From a bacterium (GTDB lineage Bacteria; Armatimonadota; Zipacnadia; Zipacnadales; Zipacnadaceae), in assembly GCA_030607655.1 (NCBI GenBank), contig JAUWJN010000133.1, positions 1-6,997 of the forward strand: a stretch of 6,997 bases of DNA, given 5' to 3'. Below, piece after piece: positions 5,218-6,997 of the stretch. Within the stretch, counting starts at the first letter, position 1. Every line of letters starts with the position of its first letter. The notes under the pieces are model-generated. The model did not search any database. It had not been told where the DNA came from and was given only the letters and a program-made list of their open reading frames with translations. The position numbers were made by a program, and so were the translations under genes.

Positions 5218-5249
5218 CAACACTTACTTCGCTTGAGCGAGGAGTGTTG
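5218..5249 (+). other. Stem-loop just upstream of the prepilin-type gene
   Basis: CAACACT (5218-5224) pairs with AGTGTTG (5243-5249). After a 2-nt bulge (5225-5226), 5227-5232 pairs with 5237-5242 around a TTGA loop. It ends 12 nt before the Shine-Dalgarno of the gene at 5277 and has no T-run, so translation control or mRNA protection is likelier than termination. Confidence 0.6.
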
Positions 5250-5261
5250 AGGTAAAATGAT

Positions 5262-5267
5262 GGAAGG
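5262..5267 (+). promoter_or_regulatory. Shine-Dalgarno deciding the start at 5277
   Basis: GGAAGG lies directly against ATG 5268 (no spacer) but exactly 9 nt before ATG 5277, the spacing seen for most genes in the window. The longer reading from 5268 (adding MIK) is therefore rejected. Confidence 0.7.
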
Positions 5268-5276
5268 ATGATAAAG

Positions 5277-6113
5277 ATGCTTCGTACAACAAAAACAGGT
5301 CGTATTCAGCCGACGCAGCCGAGGCTGCTTTGGCGAAGTCGGCAAGGATTTACCCTAATAGAATTGCTGGTAGTGATAGCGATCATCGCTATCCTGGCGG
5401 CGATTCTATTTCCGGTCTTCGCCCGGGCGCGGGCCAAGGCTCAACAAACTGCCTGTCTGAGTAACGTTAAGCAGTTGGCCCTGGGGTGTCTGATGTACGC
5501 CAGCGACTGGGACGACAAGCTACCCATGCAGTTCAGTTGCGATAGGAACAGCAACCCAAGCTGGATCGACTCCGACCCTACTACCTTCGCCAACTCGTAC
5601 TGGGGCCAGCAGGTTTACCCCTACGTAAAGAATCTGGACCTCTTTATGTGCCCCACTGATCCGCATATCTATGGGATCCTCGACGACCCCAGTGTTACCT
5701 GTGGCGGCCACCCCAACTACGAGTATTACTGCTTTCACAGAAGCGGCGGGGTCAGTTATGGCTACAACTACAAGTTGGGGTTTCAGAATTCAGATATAAA
5801 TTTCAGCAACCAAGTACCCCAGACTAGCGTAGTGTTGCCGGTGAGTACAATAATGGTGGGCGACGCTGCCCGCGGGCAGGGAATTCCGGGAGAAGAGTCC
5901 GGCGGTGGGTCCAGCCTATCCTGTTATTGGTGGATGTGCGGGTATGCCTTCTGCTCCAATATAGCTTCTATTCACAACAAGGGTGCTAACCTCGGCTTTG
6001 TTGATGGCCACGCCAAGTGGATGGCCTACCCGGCCAACCGCCGGGACGTCATTTGGGATCCACACAGTACAATACCAGGCGGAGCCAAAAGTGCTTTGTC
6101 GTGTGAAGATTAG
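5277..6113 (+). CDS. Prepilin-type protein with H-X9-DG C-terminal motif (pseudopilin-like)
   Basis: A 278-residue class III signal-peptide protein. After a basic 24-residue leader, the prepilin peptidase site is G24/F25 (RQGFTLIELLVV). E29 is at mature position 5, and a hydrophobic helix at 25-47 would hold the protein in the inner membrane or a pseudopilus. The helix continues as LFPVFARARAKAQQTACLSNVKQLALG. The C-terminal part carries the processing-associated H-X9-DG motif: H233, then D243-G244 in GANLGFVDGHAKW. Such proteins (DUF1559/PulG-like) occur in many copies in Armatimonadota and Planctomycetota; their function is largely unknown, probably surface or secretion related. Ten cysteines (60, 71, 88, 125, 142, 152, 216, 221, 226, 276) suggest disulfides outside the cytoplasm. 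It lies between two secreted glycosidase paralogues and is followed 30 nt later by a strong terminator, so it is probably monocistronic, with a structured leader upstream. It ends with TAG. Confidence 0.9.
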   Translation: MLRTTKTGRIQPTQPRLLWRSRQGFTLIELLVVIAIIAILAAILFPVFARARAKAQQTACLSNVKQLALGCLMYASDWDDKLPMQFSCDRNSNPSWIDSDPTTFANSYWGQQVYPYVKNLDLFMCPTDPHIYGILDDPSVTCGGHPNYEYYCFHRSGGVSYGYNYKLGFQNSDINFSNQVPQTSVVLPVSTIMVGDAARGQGIPGEESGGGSSLSCYWWMCGYAFCSNIASIHNKGANLGFVDGHAKWMAYPANRRDVIWDPHSTIPGGAKSALSCED

Positions 6114-6143
6114 ATAGCGGCCCATATTGTTAAGGCTAGCACG

Positions 6144-6176
6144 GGCGGGGAGGATTTCCTCCCCGCCTCCTTTTTT
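6144..6176 (+). terminator. Strong intrinsic terminator after the prepilin-type gene
   Basis: GGCGGGGAGG (6144-6153) pairs perfectly with CCTCCCCGCC (6158-6167) around an ATTT loop, followed by TCC and six T residues (6171-6176). It separates the prepilin-type gene from the second glycosidase-like gene. Confidence 0.93.
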
Positions 6177-6261
6177 CTGGTCAGTTGAGCCAGGCTGGCG
6201 AGGAAGGTCGGTCATAGCGATACAGCGAATATCAGCAGCGTAGAGTACGAACAATATTAGT

Positions 6262-6268
6262 AGGAGGT
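6262..6268 (+). promoter_or_regulatory. Shine-Dalgarno of the second glycosidase-like gene
   Basis: AGGAGGT. GGAGG ends 4 nt before ATG 6272 and 7 nt before ATG 6275, so the second ATG is slightly favoured. I see no clear promoter between the terminator at 6176 and this site. Confidence 0.65.
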
Positions 6269-6274
6269 ATTATG

Positions 6275-6997
6275 ATGAGATATTCTGAGATGATAGTATT
6301 AGTCGGCATTACTGCAGGACTGCGGCACATCCAGGATATTTGCAGGCCGAACAGTCTACCGTCGGTTGCTTGGGTGTTTCTACTGGCAGCGATCCTGGGG
6401 GCCAGGATGGTACTACCAGCAGAAGCCGCCCTGGCCGCCACTCCTTATCAGGGGATGAAGATCAACAATGGTGACATTGGTGTGATGTTGTGGGGACCCC
6501 ATAACTGCCCTACCTTCAATGTGGCCAAGGCCGACGTCTGGGACCGCCGCTTCTACGGCCACAAGGAGCCAGTTATTACCCTCGCCCAAATCAAGGAGTG
6601 GTCCAAGACAGGCGACTTTCCGAACAGGGGGTATGAGACCTATGGCGCTTACGATTTCCCCTGCCCCAAGCCGGTGGGTCAGCTTATCATCGGCCTCCCC
6701 GGGACGGAGGCGTAGTGGGCCGTTGAGCCCCAGCAGGCGGGCGCAGGCGCTCTGACGCTTACGGCTACTCGCCTCGGGACTCAAGGCGAGCAGCGTCTGG
6801 ACTTGCGAGTATACGTACATGCTACCCGCAACCTCATCGTTTTTGAAGGAGATGCTCATCAAGGCCTGGAGGGCCTATGGCTTCGTCTCTACCGGCACCG
6901 CGACACATTAGTACTGGGTAAAGTTGATCCCACCCTGGGTAAGACTGCATCCCAGACGTATGACTACTCCCAGGATGAGGGCAATGGCCCCATGGAC
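6275..6997 (+). pseudogene. Second GH95-like secreted glycosidase gene, broken by an in-frame amber codon; 3' end outside the window
   Basis: A paralogue of the protein at 2258-4621. Shared blocks include NGDIGV.LWGP, TFNV.KADVWDRR, IKEW, AYDFP.PKPVGQLIIGLPG, QRLDLRVYVH, LIVFEG, LYRHRDTL and QDEGNGPMD. The frame meets TAG at 6713-6715, exactly where the intact copy has GAG (Glu in AEAEW; here TEA-stop-WAVE). Reading then continues open and homologous for 94 codons to the window end, with no frameshift, so a single G-to-T change explains the break. Translation to the stop gives about 146 residues, only part of the beta-sandwich domain and no catalytic region. The N-terminus is unusually long: about 53 residues up to LPAEAALA, against 31 in the paralogue, with two hydrophobic stretches. 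A KVDPTLGKTAS-like insertion is also unique to this copy. Alternatives are a sequencing error, or amber read-through, which seems unlikely because pth and the prepilin-type gene end with TAG. Confidence 0.75.

Larger units (their letters stand above)
5083..5249 (+). promoter_or_regulatory. Structured leader before the prepilin-type gene
   Basis: It begins with AAGGAGGTGA (5083-5092), fully complementary to the 16S rRNA 3' end, yet no ATG, GTG or TTG lies 5-11 nt beyond it. The GTG at 5089 overlaps the site and the GTG at 5110 is 20 nt away. Then come a perfect 14-bp palindrome (5102-5115), a long imperfect stem (5149-5165 with 5183-5199) and a stem next to the gene (5218-5249). The 3' arm of the long stem ends in TTGCCTCC (5193-5200), which could instead pair 8 bp with GGAGGTGA (5085-5092). 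This may be a conformational switch. I see no convincing promoter in 5043-5083 and recognise no known riboswitch. Confidence 0.4.

Noticed and set aside
6713..6715. Genome-wide reassignment of TAG to an amino acid
   Set aside because: Two other genes in the window use TAG as a normal stop. For the prepilin-type gene, read-through would translate straight across its intrinsic terminator.

Overview
The window looks like a chromosomal stretch of a moderately GC-rich bacterium. The best taxonomic hint is the prepilin-type protein at 5277-6113. Its N-terminal helix (FTLIELLVVIAIIAILAAI, then LFPVFARARAKAQ) and C-terminal H-X9-DG motif are of a kind amplified in Armatimonadota, with Planctomycetota and Lentisphaerae as alternatives. 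This is inference from remembered family patterns, not a search. I see no mobile element, CRISPR array, tRNA or rRNA. Every convincing gene is on the + strand, mostly with a strong GGAGG site about 9 nt before the start.

Region 1 (1-2148): the 3' part of pth (peptidyl-tRNA hydrolase) is followed 32 nt later by two tandem paralogous TIM-barrel enzymes of the hydroxypyruvate isomerase / sugar isomerase family (476-1249 and 1326-2096). The duplicated unit includes the Shine-Dalgarno, the gene and a 3' hairpin (1281-1305 and 2123-2148) whose stem is kept by compensatory changes. One internal 88-bp block is almost identical between the copies, with only silent differences.

Region 2 (2258-4621): a secreted 787-residue glycosidase-like protein. 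Its C-terminal half resembles GH95 / (alpha/alpha)6 fucosidase-type enzymes, but the expected catalytic motifs are altered. With the isomerases it suggests external glycan breakdown feeding intracellular sugar metabolism; the substrate cannot be read from the sequence.

Region 3 (4622-5276): 655 nt without a long gene but full of signals. A perfect extended -10 promoter (4676-4684) leads to a Shine-Dalgarno and a 39-codon GTG-start ORF (4722-4841). A second, near-consensus promoter lies in the 3' end of that ORF (4800-4828). Adjacent stem-loops and an intrinsic terminator (5005-5042) follow, then a structured leader with a perfect 10-nt anti-16S match (5083-5092) and no standard start at normal spacing. 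This is the most likely place for an undescribed small-RNA or small-protein unit.

Region 4 (5277-6176): the prepilin-type H-X9-DG protein, closed by a very strong intrinsic terminator.

Region 5 (6272-6997): the start of a second, paralogous secreted glycosidase-like gene, interrupted by one in-frame amber codon (6713-6715) where the intact paralogue has Glu. The frame stays open and homologous for 94 more codons to the window edge. It is best called a pseudogene, unless it is a sequencing error or a read-through case.
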